Source: Spirochaetota bacterium
GTDB taxonomy: Bacteria > Spirochaetota > UBA12135 > COTS27
Reading direction: 5' to 3'
NCBI GenBank assembly: GCA_030621685.1
Contig: JAUXHF010000123.1
Coordinates: 1 to 6,186, forward strand
Length of the DNA stretch: 6,186 nt
Shown here: positions 1 through 6,043 of the stretch, piece after piece
Layout: the number at the start of each line of letters is the position of its first letter
Numbering within the stretch: position 1 is the stretch's first letter
Notes under the pieces: model-generated
Told to the model about the DNA's origin: nothing
Seen by the model: only the letters and a program-made list of their open reading frames with translations
Database searches by the model: none
Position numbers and translations under genes: made by a program

Positions 1-18
1 ACAAAAAACCAAGAAATT

Positions 19-1215
19 ATGTCTAGTTATATTTTCACTTCAGAGTCAGTCTCTGAAGGACATCCCGATAAGATTTGTGACCGCATCTCTGATGCCATAT
101 TAGATGCCTATTTAGCAAAAGACCCCCATGCTCGTGTGGCCTGCGAGACAGCCACCACAACAGACTTTGTTATGAACCTTGGCGAAATAAAAGCCAGTAA
201 TTGGGAATCTGTGAATACCGAAGATATAGCAAGACGAGTCGTCAGAGATATAGGCTATGATAGTAAAGACTATTATTTTTGCTACAATACTTTTAAATAT
301 AAAAGTTTGCTGCATGCCCAATCACAAGATATCAGCGCGGGCGTTGACAAAAAAAGCGGAGAACTAGGCGCTGGCGATCAGGGTATGATGTTCGGCTATG
401 CCACAGATGAAAACCAAGATAATATGCCCCTGCCAATAAGCCTAAGTAACCGTATTGTCAGACATTTTTCGAAATTGCGCAAATCAAAGGAAATTAGCTT
501 CCTTCGACCAGATGCAAAGAGCCAGGTATCCGTGCGTTACGAAGACGATAAGCCAGTAGGCATAAGCTCCATCGTGCTCTCGCATCAAACCGATGATATT
601 GATGTGGATATAATTGAACAAACACTTCAAGAAGAACTAAAGAAACTGCTGGGAGACACGGGGCTTCTCTTAGATAGTACAAAGTATTATATTAACCCCA
701 CTAAGAAATTTGTTATTGGCGGCCCGCATGGAGATGCCGGCTTAACCGGAAGAAAAATAATTGTTGATACTTATGGCGGCATGGGACGCCATGGCGGCGG
801 TGCTTTTTCTGGAAAAGACCCCTCTAAAGTAGATAGATCGAGTGCTTATTTTGCACGTTATGCAGCCAAGAATATTGTGGCGGCAGGCTTGGCTCAGCGC
901 TGCGAAATTCAAGTCTCTTATGCTATTGGCGTGGCAGAGCCCATTTCCATCAACATAAATAGTTATGGCACCAGCCTTGTTAAAGATGGCTTGCTTGAGC
1001 GTATGTTACAAGATACTAATATCTTCGATTTCCGCCCAGCCTCCATAATTAAGCAGCTAAACCTTACCCGGCCTTCTGGTTGGAGTTATGAAGAAACCGC
1101 CAACTATGGACATTTCTCTAATAAAGCATTTCCATGGGAACAGCTTGATAAGGTTGAAGAGCTAAGGGATCATTTCAGCCTTTCAATCGAAAAACAAGCA
1201 TTAAATCAAAAATAA
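19..1215 (+). CDS. metK: S-adenosylmethionine synthetase (methionine adenosyltransferase)
   Basis: Cytosolic enzyme that makes S-adenosylmethionine, phosphate and pyrophosphate from ATP and L-methionine; members are usually homotetramers. The 398-residue product has the normal full length. Visible motifs: GHPDK (14-18), with the His and Asp that correspond to catalytic/Mg-binding residues; the first signature GAGDQG (117-122); RPDAKSQV (163-170), with the conserved Lys167; GDAGLTGRK (238-246); and the second signature GGGAFSGKD (259-267), followed by DPSKVDRS with the K+/phosphate-binding Lys/Asp residues. From GGMGRHGGG through EIQVSYAIGVAEP it reads like beta/gamma-proteobacterial MetK. Near the C-terminus the usual RPIY..TA.YGHFG stretch is RPSGWSYEETANYGHFSN, apparently with about two extra residues. 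The ATG fits the family N-terminus, but only 18 nt of upstream sequence are in the window and no clear Shine-Dalgarno is seen. ahcY follows 54 nt downstream, so the two are probably co-transcribed. Function is very secure. Confidence 0.98.
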   Translation: MSSYIFTSESVSEGHPDKICDRISDAILDAYLAKDPHARVACETATTTDFVMNLGEIKASNWESVNTEDIARRVVRDIGYDSKDYYFCYNTFKYKSLLHAQSQDISAGVDKKSGELGAGDQGMMFGYATDENQDNMPLPISLSNRIVRHFSKLRKSKEISFLRPDAKSQVSVRYEDDKPVGISSIVLSHQTDDIDVDIIEQTLQEELKKLLGDTGLLLDSTKYYINPTKKFVIGGPHGDAGLTGRKIIVDTYGGMGRHGGGAFSGKDPSKVDRSSAYFARYAAKNIVAAGLAQRCEIQVSYAIGVAEPISININSYGTSLVKDGLLERMLQDTNIFDFRPASIIKQLNLTRPSGWSYEETANYGHFSNKAFPWEQLDKVEELRDHFSLSIEKQALNQK

Positions 1216-1257
1216 AACAGAGCTTAAGAACTTTGCCCTATCAATTTCAAACATTTT

Positions 1258-1262
1258 AAGGA
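1258..1262 (+). promoter_or_regulatory. Ribosome binding site of ahcY
   Basis: AAGGA lies 7 nt before the ATG at 1270, inside the 54-nt metK-ahcY gap. It is the only clear Shine-Dalgarno-like element before any gene here and supports the upstream start. It therefore implies that the Asn/Ser-rich N-terminal extension is translated. No terminator hairpin is seen in this gap. Confidence 0.6.
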
Positions 1263-1269
1263 TATTTGC

Positions 1270-2646
1270 ATGAGCGACACCAAAACACAAAGGGCTACTC
1301 TAGCCACAGCCAATACAAACAATTCAAACAATTCAAACAATTCAAACAATTTCAGTGATTTTAAAGTAAAAGACCTTAGCCTCAGTAATTGGGGACGCTT
1401 GGAAATACGCTTAGCCGAAGCAGAAATGCCCGGACTTATGGCCCTGCGTAAAGAATATAAAGGGAAATTCCCCTTGCGAGGGGCCAGAATAGCCGGATGC
1501 CTGCACATGACCATCCAAACAGCCGTACTCATAGAAACACTGCTTGAATTGGGCGCAGAAGTCCGCTGGTCTTCTTGCAATATTTTTTCTACGCAAGATC
1601 ATGCGGCTGCTGCTATAGCCAAACGTGGCGTTAGCGTTTTTGCTTGGAAAGGCATGAGCGATGAAGACTTTTATCAATGTATTAAAGACACTCTCTTTTT
1701 TGGCACGGAGAAGAAACCACTGAACATGATACTTGATGACGGCGGCGATCTTAGTGCTATGGTCATGGACCAATACCCGCAGCTGCTAGCGGGCATAAAA
1801 GGAATCTCTGAGGAAACAACAACGGGCGTGCTTAGGCTTCACGAAAGAGAACAAAAAGGCAATCTTCCTTTGCCCGTTATAAACGTTAATGATTCAGTAA
1901 CGAAATCAAAATTTGACAACAAATATGGTTGCCGAGAATCGCTGGTAGATGGCATTCGCCGAGCCACCGACCTTATGCTTGCCGGCAAAACAGCCGTTGT
2001 CGCCGGTTTTGGCGATGTCGGAAAAGGCTCTGCCGCCGCCCTTAAAGCCAATGGCATCCGTGTGATGGTCACTGAAATTGACCCCATTTGCGCGCTACAA
2101 GCCGCCATGGAAGGCTTTGAAGTGCTTACCATGGATAAGGCAGCACCAAGAGCCGATATTGTCGTTACCGCCACAGGAAACTTTAATGTTTTTCAAGCTA
2201 AGCATTTTCATATGCTAAAAGACAAAGCCATCGTCTGCAATATAGGGCATTTCGATAACGAAATTGACATGAAATACCTCAATGAAAACTATGGCGACAC
2301 CAAAGTAACCATTAAGCCTCAAGTTGATACTTTCAATCTTGACGGCAAAGAAGTTATCGTGTTAGCAGAAGGGCGGCTTATCAACCTTGCCTGTGCTACA
2401 GGGCATCCCTCTTTTGTTATGTCGGCCTCTTTCACCAATCAGGTCATCGCCCAAATAGAGCTTTTCCAAAACAGCCATAACTATAAAAACAAAGTATATA
2501 CTCTGCCAAAGTCTCTCGATGAAAAAGTAGCCATGCTGCATTTGAAAAAACTTTCGGTGGAATTAGAAACGCTTAGCCAAAAACAGGCTAACTATATTAA
2601 CGTTCCCATCCAAGGTCCCTTTAAGCAAGATAGCTACCGATATTAA
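1270..2646 (+). CDS. ahcY: S-adenosyl-L-homocysteine hydrolase (adenosylhomocysteinase)
   Basis: NAD-dependent cytosolic enzyme that reversibly cleaves S-adenosylhomocysteine to adenosine and homocysteine, relieving product inhibition of methyltransferases. The core aligns with the short form of the family (human-like, lacking the ~40-residue insertion of many bacterial enzymes). Motifs: GCLHMT (76-81) with the substrate-site His79; SSCNIFSTQDHAAAA (101-115); LDDGGD (155-160); GISEETTTG (178-186); DSVTKSKFDN (208-217) with Lys212 and Asp216; YGC (219-221) with Cys221; Rossmann GFGDVGKG (246-253); NIGHFDNE (324-331); and a C-terminal SYRY in place of the usual KPDHYRY, which keeps the Lys/Tyr that reach the neighbouring subunit's NAD. 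The 458 residues exceed the ~432 of the short form because of about 24 extra N-terminal residues, including Asn/Ser triplets at 15-27. The start is supported by AAGGA at 1258-1262. With metK upstream it forms a methyl-cycle pair. Function is very secure; only the exact N-terminus is uncertain. Confidence 0.97.
   Translation: MSDTKTQRATLATANTNNSNNSNNSNNFSDFKVKDLSLSNWGRLEIRLAEAEMPGLMALRKEYKGKFPLRGARIAGCLHMTIQTAVLIETLLELGAEVRWSSCNIFSTQDHAAAAIAKRGVSVFAWKGMSDEDFYQCIKDTLFFGTEKKPLNMILDDGGDLSAMVMDQYPQLLAGIKGISEETTTGVLRLHEREQKGNLPLPVINVNDSVTKSKFDNKYGCRESLVDGIRRATDLMLAGKTAVVAGFGDVGKGSAAALKANGIRVMVTEIDPICALQAAMEGFEVLTMDKAAPRADIVVTATGNFNVFQAKHFHMLKDKAIVCNIGHFDNEIDMKYLNENYGDTKVTIKPQVDTFNLDGKEVIVLAEGRLINLACATGHPSFVMSASFTNQVIAQIELFQNSHNYKNKVYTLPKSLDEKVAMLHLKKLSVELETLSQKQANYINVPIQGPFKQDSYRY
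1312..1351 (+). repeat. 9-bp in-frame microsatellite in ahcY
   Basis: Three perfect copies of AATTCAAAC (1321-1329, 1330-1338, 1339-1347) follow one imperfect copy, AATACAAAC (1312-1320), and precede a partial AATT. The unit is a multiple of three, so copy-number change alters the N-terminal Asn-Ser-Asn tract (residues 15-27) without shifting the frame. The tract lies before the conserved fold and is not a family feature. Confidence 0.9.
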
Positions 2647-2788
2647 AACCTCCTAGCTCATAGAACGAGAACGAGAACGTATACTCAAAACATAAAGAAA
2701 CCTTTAGGAAAATATGCCAATAAAATATGCCAATATTTTCACGTCAATATTTTTGCCTCATGCTCTTTCAGATATGCTGCCAAGACAA
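2647..2788. other. Non-coding spacer with short repeats after ahcY
   Basis: No coding sequence is supported between the ahcY stop and the start of the tandem array. The spacer holds a hexamer repeat GAACGA (2663-2668, 2669-2674, partial to 2679) and a 13-bp direct repeat AAAATATGCCAAT (2709-2721 and 2722-2734). It also holds a perfect 7-bp AT-only inverted repeat with a 4-nt loop (2722-2728 with 2733-2739). No convincing rho-independent terminator for ahcY is seen: the hairpin has no GC pairs and no immediate T-run. Confidence 0.6.
2709..2739. repeat. 13-bp tandem direct repeat overlapping an AT-rich hairpin
   Basis: AAAATATGCCAAT occurs twice without a gap. The second copy runs into ATTTT, so AAAATAT-GCCA-ATATTTT can fold into a 7-bp stem. 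A further partial copy (CAATATTTTT) follows at about 2745-2754. It might be an operator-like or weak transcript-end element, but nothing else supports either reading. Confidence 0.55.
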
Positions 2789-2848
2789 CAAGGCTGCTGG
2801 CTAGCTAGCTATCTATGCGTGCTTACGTGTTTGTGAAATTCTAAAATA

Positions 2849-3094
2849 ATGTCAAATTCAAAGCCTGCCAAGCCCAATCAGGAATTCAGCACCAAAATAC
2901 TTCATGCCCTGCCACAACAAAAAGCCGAGCAGAGAGCTTTCCGTGAAAGCATCAAGGCCCTCGTTAGCTTTTTTAGCTACAAAAAAATAGAGGGGCTTAT
3001 AGCTGCCTTTCAAGGAAATAGCTCTACGCTTCACCTATGCAAAGAAATTATTCACCCACAGTATTCAAGGCTAGCAAGGCTGCTGGCTAGCTAA
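2849..3094 (+). pseudogene. Truncated copy 1 of the PLP-enzyme gene 5' end
   Basis: An 81-codon open frame beginning MSNSKPAKPNQEFSTKIL, collinear with the first ~58 residues of the intact enzyme at 3659. Homology ends at 3063. An extra base in CATCAAGGCCC and two extra T in the following T-run together restore frame, giving KALVSFFSYKKIEG where the intact protein has QPSLAFNYEKVEG. A further +1 (CTACGCTT against CTAGCTT) and another +1 (CAAAGAAATT against CAAGGAATT) destroy the conserved Y-x-R region. The frame then ends at a stop formed by the next unit's GCTA leader. It lacks the PLP-binding domain and cannot be a working enzyme. Whether the short peptide is translated is unknown; there is no Shine-Dalgarno. 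Confidence 0.85.
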
Positions 3095-3123
3095 GCTATG
3101 CCTGTTTGTAAAATTCTAAAATA

Positions 3124-3334
3124 ATGTCAACTTCAAAGCCTGCCAAGCCCAACCAGGGATTCAGCACCAAAATACTTCAGCCCTGCCACAACAAAAAGCC
3201 GAGCAGAGAGCTTTCCGTGAAAGCATCAAGGCCCTCGTTAGCTTTTAGCTACAAAAAAATAGAGGGCTTATAGCTGCCTTTCAAGGAAGTAGCTCTACGC
3301 TTCACCTATGCAAAGAAATTATTCACCCACAGTA
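3124..3334 (+). pseudogene. Truncated copy 2 of the PLP-enzyme gene 5' end (chimeric)
   Basis: From the ATG the frame starts MSTSKPAKPNQGFSTKIL. A one-base deletion (CTTCAGCCC where copies 1 and 3 have CTTCATGCCC) shifts it. The shared +1 at CATCAAGGCCC shifts it back for RPSLAFSYKKIEGL, and a further one-base loss in the G-run (GAGGGC against GAGGGGC) leads to TAG at 3271-3273, giving a 49-residue frame. The leader and first 12 codons match copy 3 (TCAACTTC, AACCAGGGATTC). Sequence from about 3193 onward matches copy 1 (AAAAAGCC, GAGCAGAG, CTACGCTT). This looks like a recombinant between the two neighbours. It cannot encode an enzyme. Confidence 0.85.
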
Positions 3335-3394
3335 TTCAAGGCTAGCAAGGCTGCCGGCTAGCTAAGCTATGCCTGTTTGTAAAATTCTAAAATA

Positions 3395-3604
3395 ATGTCA
3401 ACTTCAAAGCCTGCCAAGCCCAACCAGGGATTCAGCACCAAAATACTTCATGCCCTGCCACAACAAAGAGCCGAGCACGGAGCTTTCCGTGAAAGCATCA
3501 AGGCCCTCGTTAGCTTTTAGCTACAAAAAAGTAGAGAGGCTTATAGCTGCCTTTCAAGGAAACAGCTCTAGCTTCACCATGCAAGAAATTCTTCACCCAC
3601 AGTA
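3395..3604 (+). pseudogene. Truncated copy 3 of the PLP-enzyme gene 5' end
   Basis: The frame runs MSTSKPAKPNQGFSTKIL..RAEHGAFRESIKALVSF and stops at TAG 3518-3520 after 41 residues, because the +1 in CATCAAGGCCC is not compensated. Downstream homology continues to 3604 with more small indels (CACCATGCAAG where the intact gene has CACCTATGCAAGG). It is closest to the intact gene over the middle and 3' part (RAEHGAFRES, AAAGTAGAG, AACAGCTCTAGCTTC). Its leader instead matches copy 2. It is non-functional as an enzyme. Confidence 0.85.
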
Positions 3605-3617
3605 TCCAAGGCTGCTG

Positions 3618-3633
3618 GCTAGCTAGCTAGCTA
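3618..3633. repeat. (GCTA)4 tetranucleotide repeat before the intact PLP gene
   Basis: Four GCTA units sit 25 nt before the ATG. The same position has three units in copy 1 (2800-2811) and two plus an interrupted third in copies 2 (3086-3098) and 3 (3357-3369). The number therefore varies between copies, as expected for slippage. It could alter promoter spacing, but no effect can be shown from sequence. Confidence 0.75.
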
Positions 3634-3637
3634 TACG

Positions 3638-3649
3638 TGTTTATAAAAT
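3638..3649 (+). promoter_or_regulatory. Possible -10 region of the intact PLP gene
   Basis: TGTTTATAAAAT before the intact gene contains a TG and a TATAAA hexamer. The matching positions are TGTAAA in copies 2 and 3 and TGTGAA in copy 1, so the best -10-like match is unique to the functional copy. No good -35 is seen: the place where it should be is GCTA repeat. The leader to the ATG would be very short and has no Shine-Dalgarno. This is a weak call based on composition. Confidence 0.25.
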
Positions 3650-3658
3650 TCTAAAATA

Positions 3659-4915
3659 ATGTCAAATTCAAAGCCTGCCAAGCCCAATCAGGGATTCAGC
3701 ACCAAAATACTCCATGCCCAGCTACAACAAAGAGCCGAGCACGGAGCTTTCCGTGAAAGCATCCAGCCCTCGTTAGCTTTTAACTACGAAAAAGTAGAGG
3801 GGCTTATAGCTGCCTTTCAAGGAAACAGCTCTAGCTTCACCTATGCAAGGAATTCTTCGCCCACAGTAGAAAGCTTAGAAAAGCAAATTAGCATCATGGA
3901 AAATGCTAAGAAAACACTGTGTTTTGCTACTGGCATGGCAGCCATTGCCGCTACTATGCTAACCTTGCTAAAGCAAGGCGACCATCTGCTAAGTAGCACG
4001 CATATTTTTGGCAATACAAAAAGCTTCATAGATACCCTACAAAACTTAGGCATACAGCATGACTTCATCAGCTTTGATTCCGTTGATACAGTAAAAGCCG
4101 CGCTTCGGCCAAATACAAAAATGGTTTTTTTTGAAACTCTTTCCAATCCTAATGTTTTCATTCCTGACATCGAAAACATTGCTAACTTGCTTGCCGAAAA
4201 AAAAATAATATCACTTGTAGATAATACGCTTAGCACGCCCTATCTTTTCCAGCCCAAAGATTACGGCTTTACTTTTTCTCATCATTCGCTCAGCAAATAT
4301 ATAGGGGGACACTCGGCAGCCTTAGGTGGCTCGCTAAGCGACTTTGGCAACTACAATTGGAAAGATGAACAGAATATATTCAAGCCCTATCGCCAAAAAC
4401 ATCCCGATAACGCCGGCTTACACCAAATACAAAAAAAAGGCATCCGCGATATGGGCAGCACACTTTCGCCATTTAATGCCGCCTTGCTTTCCATAGGCGC
4501 CGAGACATTAGTCCTGCGCTTGCAAGAACATATACGCAATGCCTTGATTCTGGCAGAGTTTTTAGAACAGCATCCAAAAGTTAAACATGTGTATTTCCCC
4601 GGGCTTCCCAGCCATCCCCATCATGAAAGAATGAAAAAGTATTTTACGCAGCCTTCAGGCCTGCTTTCCTTTGAACTCAAGACAGGGCTTGACGTCTTGG
4701 CCTTTATGAATGGCTTACAAACCATTTGCCGATCCACGCATCTTGCCGATACACGAACCTTAGCTATTCCCATAGCCAAGACTATTTACCATGAAATGGG
4801 CCAAGAAAAAAGAGCCGCCATGGGCATTGCTGAAAACCAAATACGTCTTTCTGCCGGCATCGAGAATTCCGAAGACCTCATCTACGATTTAGACCAAGCC
4901 CTGCATGCCATTTAA
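3659..4915 (+). CDS. PLP-dependent Cys/Met metabolism enzyme (MetY / cystathionine gamma-synthase-like)
   Basis: A fold-type I PLP enzyme of the transsulfuration family, cytosolic and normally tetrameric. It is full length at 418 residues. Features in order: Y-x-R (Tyr62, Arg64), which contacts the neighbouring subunit's PLP phosphate; TGMAA (91-95, usually SGM); THIFGNT (114-120); ETLSNP (159-164); VDNT with Asp188, which pairs with the pyridine nitrogen; SLSKYIGGHS (210-219) with Schiff-base Lys213; RDMGSTLSPFNA (263-274); and IRLSAGIE (395-402) with Arg396, which should bind the substrate carboxylate. The RDxGxxLSPFNA pattern favours an O-acetylhomoserine sulfhydrylase-type enzyme. However, the aromatic residue that stacks on PLP, usually Tyr, is Phe117, as in some O-succinylhomoserine sulfhydrylases. 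Cystathionine gamma-synthase or a gamma-lyase cannot be excluded, so no symbol is given. Three broken copies of its 5' end precede it, and hemE overlaps its 3' end. The family is certain, the reaction is not. Confidence 0.9.
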   Translation: MSNSKPAKPNQGFSTKILHAQLQQRAEHGAFRESIQPSLAFNYEKVEGLIAAFQGNSSSFTYARNSSPTVESLEKQISIMENAKKTLCFATGMAAIAATMLTLLKQGDHLLSSTHIFGNTKSFIDTLQNLGIQHDFISFDSVDTVKAALRPNTKMVFFETLSNPNVFIPDIENIANLLAEKKIISLVDNTLSTPYLFQPKDYGFTFSHHSLSKYIGGHSAALGGSLSDFGNYNWKDEQNIFKPYRQKHPDNAGLHQIQKKGIRDMGSTLSPFNAALLSIGAETLVLRLQEHIRNALILAEFLEQHPKVKHVYFPGLPSHPHHERMKKYFTQPSGLLSFELKTGLDVLAFMNGLQTICRSTHLADTRTLAIPIAKTIYHEMGQEKRAAMGIAENQIRLSAGIENSEDLIYDLDQALHAI

Positions 4916-6011
4916 GCCAGCTCATCTAGCTAACAACTCGGCTAAAAACTCTTTGTTCCTAAGAACACTGCGCCATGAGCCTGTTACGCGCCCTCCCGTA
5001 TGGTTTATGCGTCAAGCTGGCAGGGCACTGCGTTCTTATCGGCAGCTAAAGGAAAAGCACTCTTTTCAGGAACTTTTATATACTCCAGAGCTGGCATGCC
5101 AAGTAACTTTGCTGCCTATCAAAGACTTAGGCGTTGATGTTGCTATTCTTTTCTCTGATATTTTAGTAGTTTTAGAAGCCATGGGCTTCAAAGTGAATTT
5201 TGGCAAAAATGGCCCAGAGGTCAGCCCTGCTTTAAAAGATTTAAGCTCTAGCCAAAGAGCCAACTTGCTCGCCCAGAGTATTGAATATTTAAACACAGCA
5301 GGATATCCTGAAAATTTCAAAGCTGTGTTTAAAACCATTAGCTTAGTAAAAGAAAAAAGCCCAGAAGTCCCGCTTCTGGGCTTCTGCGGTGCTCCCTTTA
5401 CTGTATTTCTTTATCTTTTTGAAGGCGGCTCTGGTTTGTTTACAAAGGCTCTAGATTATCTATACAAGAATAGCCAGCAAGCCTTGGCATGGATTGATTG
5501 TATTAATAAAACTTCTTTAAAATATGCCCTAGGACAAAAAGATCATGGAGTTGACGCTTTTCAAATTTTTGAAAGCTGGGCCGGTTTGTTGCCCGCCGAT
5601 ACATATCGGCTGTGGATAATGCCCTTTATCGAGGAACTCTCGCAGAGGCTAAACAAGGAACAGCTTCCTCTCATTTTCTTTCCTAGGCTAGCAGCAGGCC
5701 TTGAAAGCATGCCTATCAGCACGCTTTCGGCTCTCGGCGTAGACCACCAGACGGATTTAGCGGCACTTTCCAAAAAACTCCCTGCAAAAACTGTGCTTCA
5801 AGGAAATATAGACCCGCACCTTCCTCTGTACTTGCCTAGCGATATCCTCGAAAAGTATATGCAAAACTATCTTAAGTTTTTTAAAATTCATCCCCACTGG
5901 ATTGTCAATTTAGGCCATGGGGTACACCCCGATACACCAGAAGCTAACCTCAAACTTATTGTCGATCAGGTAAAGGCGCTTAGCTTGCCCGCCCATTCTT
6001 CATCTTCATAA
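4905..6011 (+). CDS. hemE: Uroporphyrinogen III decarboxylase
   Basis: A cofactor-free cytosolic enzyme that removes four acetate carboxyls from uroporphyrinogen III to give coproporphyrinogen III in heme synthesis. Motifs: PVWFMRQAGR (31-40) with substrate-binding Arg36 and Arg40; ILFSDIL (81-87) with catalytic Asp85; GFCGAPFT (159-166) followed by Tyr170; ESWAG (223-227) with Ser224; QGNIDP (299-304); and NLGHGVHPDTP (335-345) with His338. All the usual catalytic positions are kept, but the normally strong GRYLPEYR is GRALRSYR, and the usual Trp of the lDW..D motif is His (VDHQTD, 279-284). At 368 residues it is slightly long (usual 340-355), from about 16 extra N-terminal and a Ser-rich C-terminal tail. 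The ATG lies inside the preceding gene (11-nt overlap) without a Shine-Dalgarno, suggesting translational coupling. A start inside the first 16 codons is possible. No other heme gene is in the window. Confidence 0.95.
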   Translation: MPFKPAHLANNSAKNSLFLRTLRHEPVTRPPVWFMRQAGRALRSYRQLKEKHSFQELLYTPELACQVTLLPIKDLGVDVAILFSDILVVLEAMGFKVNFGKNGPEVSPALKDLSSSQRANLLAQSIEYLNTAGYPENFKAVFKTISLVKEKSPEVPLLGFCGAPFTVFLYLFEGGSGLFTKALDYLYKNSQQALAWIDCINKTSLKYALGQKDHGVDAFQIFESWAGLLPADTYRLWIMPFIEELSQRLNKEQLPLIFFPRLAAGLESMPISTLSALGVDHQTDLAALSKKLPAKTVLQGNIDPHLPLYLPSDILEKYMQNYLKFFKIHPHWIVNLGHGVHPDTPEANLKLIVDQVKALSLPAHSSSS

Positions 6012-6043
6012 ATCCCCCTCCCTATAAAAGGCGTATCAAGTAT

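Larger units (their letters stand above)
2789..3868 (+). repeat. Tandem array: leader and 5' coding end of the PLP-enzyme gene, four units
   Basis: Four head-to-tail units begin with CAAGGCTG(C/T)(T/C)GGCTAGCT: 2789-3074, 3075-3345, 3346-3606, and 3607-3868, the last continuing into the intact gene. ATG-to-ATG distances are 275, 271 and 264 nt. Each unit contains a GCTA-repeat leader, an AT-rich AAATTCTAAAATA stretch abutting ATG, and about 70 codons ending at CCCACAGTA. There the first three units jump back to the next leader, while unit 4 goes on into the complete gene. Units 1-3 share a +1 difference (CATCAAGGCCC against CATCCAGCCC) that breaks the reading frame. No transposase, terminal inverted repeats or target-site duplications accompany the array, so partial tandem gene duplication is the best explanation. 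Confidence 0.92.

Noticed and set aside
1216..1269. SAM or SAH riboswitch between metK and ahcY
   Set aside because: The gap is only 54 nt, AT-rich and without a plausible multi-helix fold; it holds just a Shine-Dalgarno.
1224..1580. Antisense open frame with a Phe-Glu-Leu repeat
   Set aside because: It lies opposite the strongly conserved ahcY frame, and its repeat is just the complement of the AATTCAAAC microsatellite.
2722..2739. Rho-independent terminator for ahcY
   Set aside because: The 7-bp stem is entirely A/T and lacks a following T-run; too weak to call.
2849..3094. A genuine small gene of 81 codons
   Set aside because: It is explained as a frameshifted copy of the 5' end of the gene at 3659; its unique C-terminal part is a frameshifted read running into the next leader.
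2789..3606. CRISPR array or insertion-sequence array
   Set aside because: The units are ~260-290 bp, contiguous and homologous to the downstream coding gene; there are no short repeats with unique spacers, no cas genes, no transposase and no terminal inverted repeats.
3841..4236. Antisense open frame opposite the PLP-enzyme gene
   Set aside because: The sense strand carries clear family motifs throughout; the antisense product resembles nothing and has no start signal.
4953..6011. Later start for hemE
   Set aside because: A non-ATG start nearer the conserved LFLRTLR region would give a more typical length, but no Shine-Dalgarno supports it, and the overlapping ATG is a common coupling arrangement; left as an alternative.
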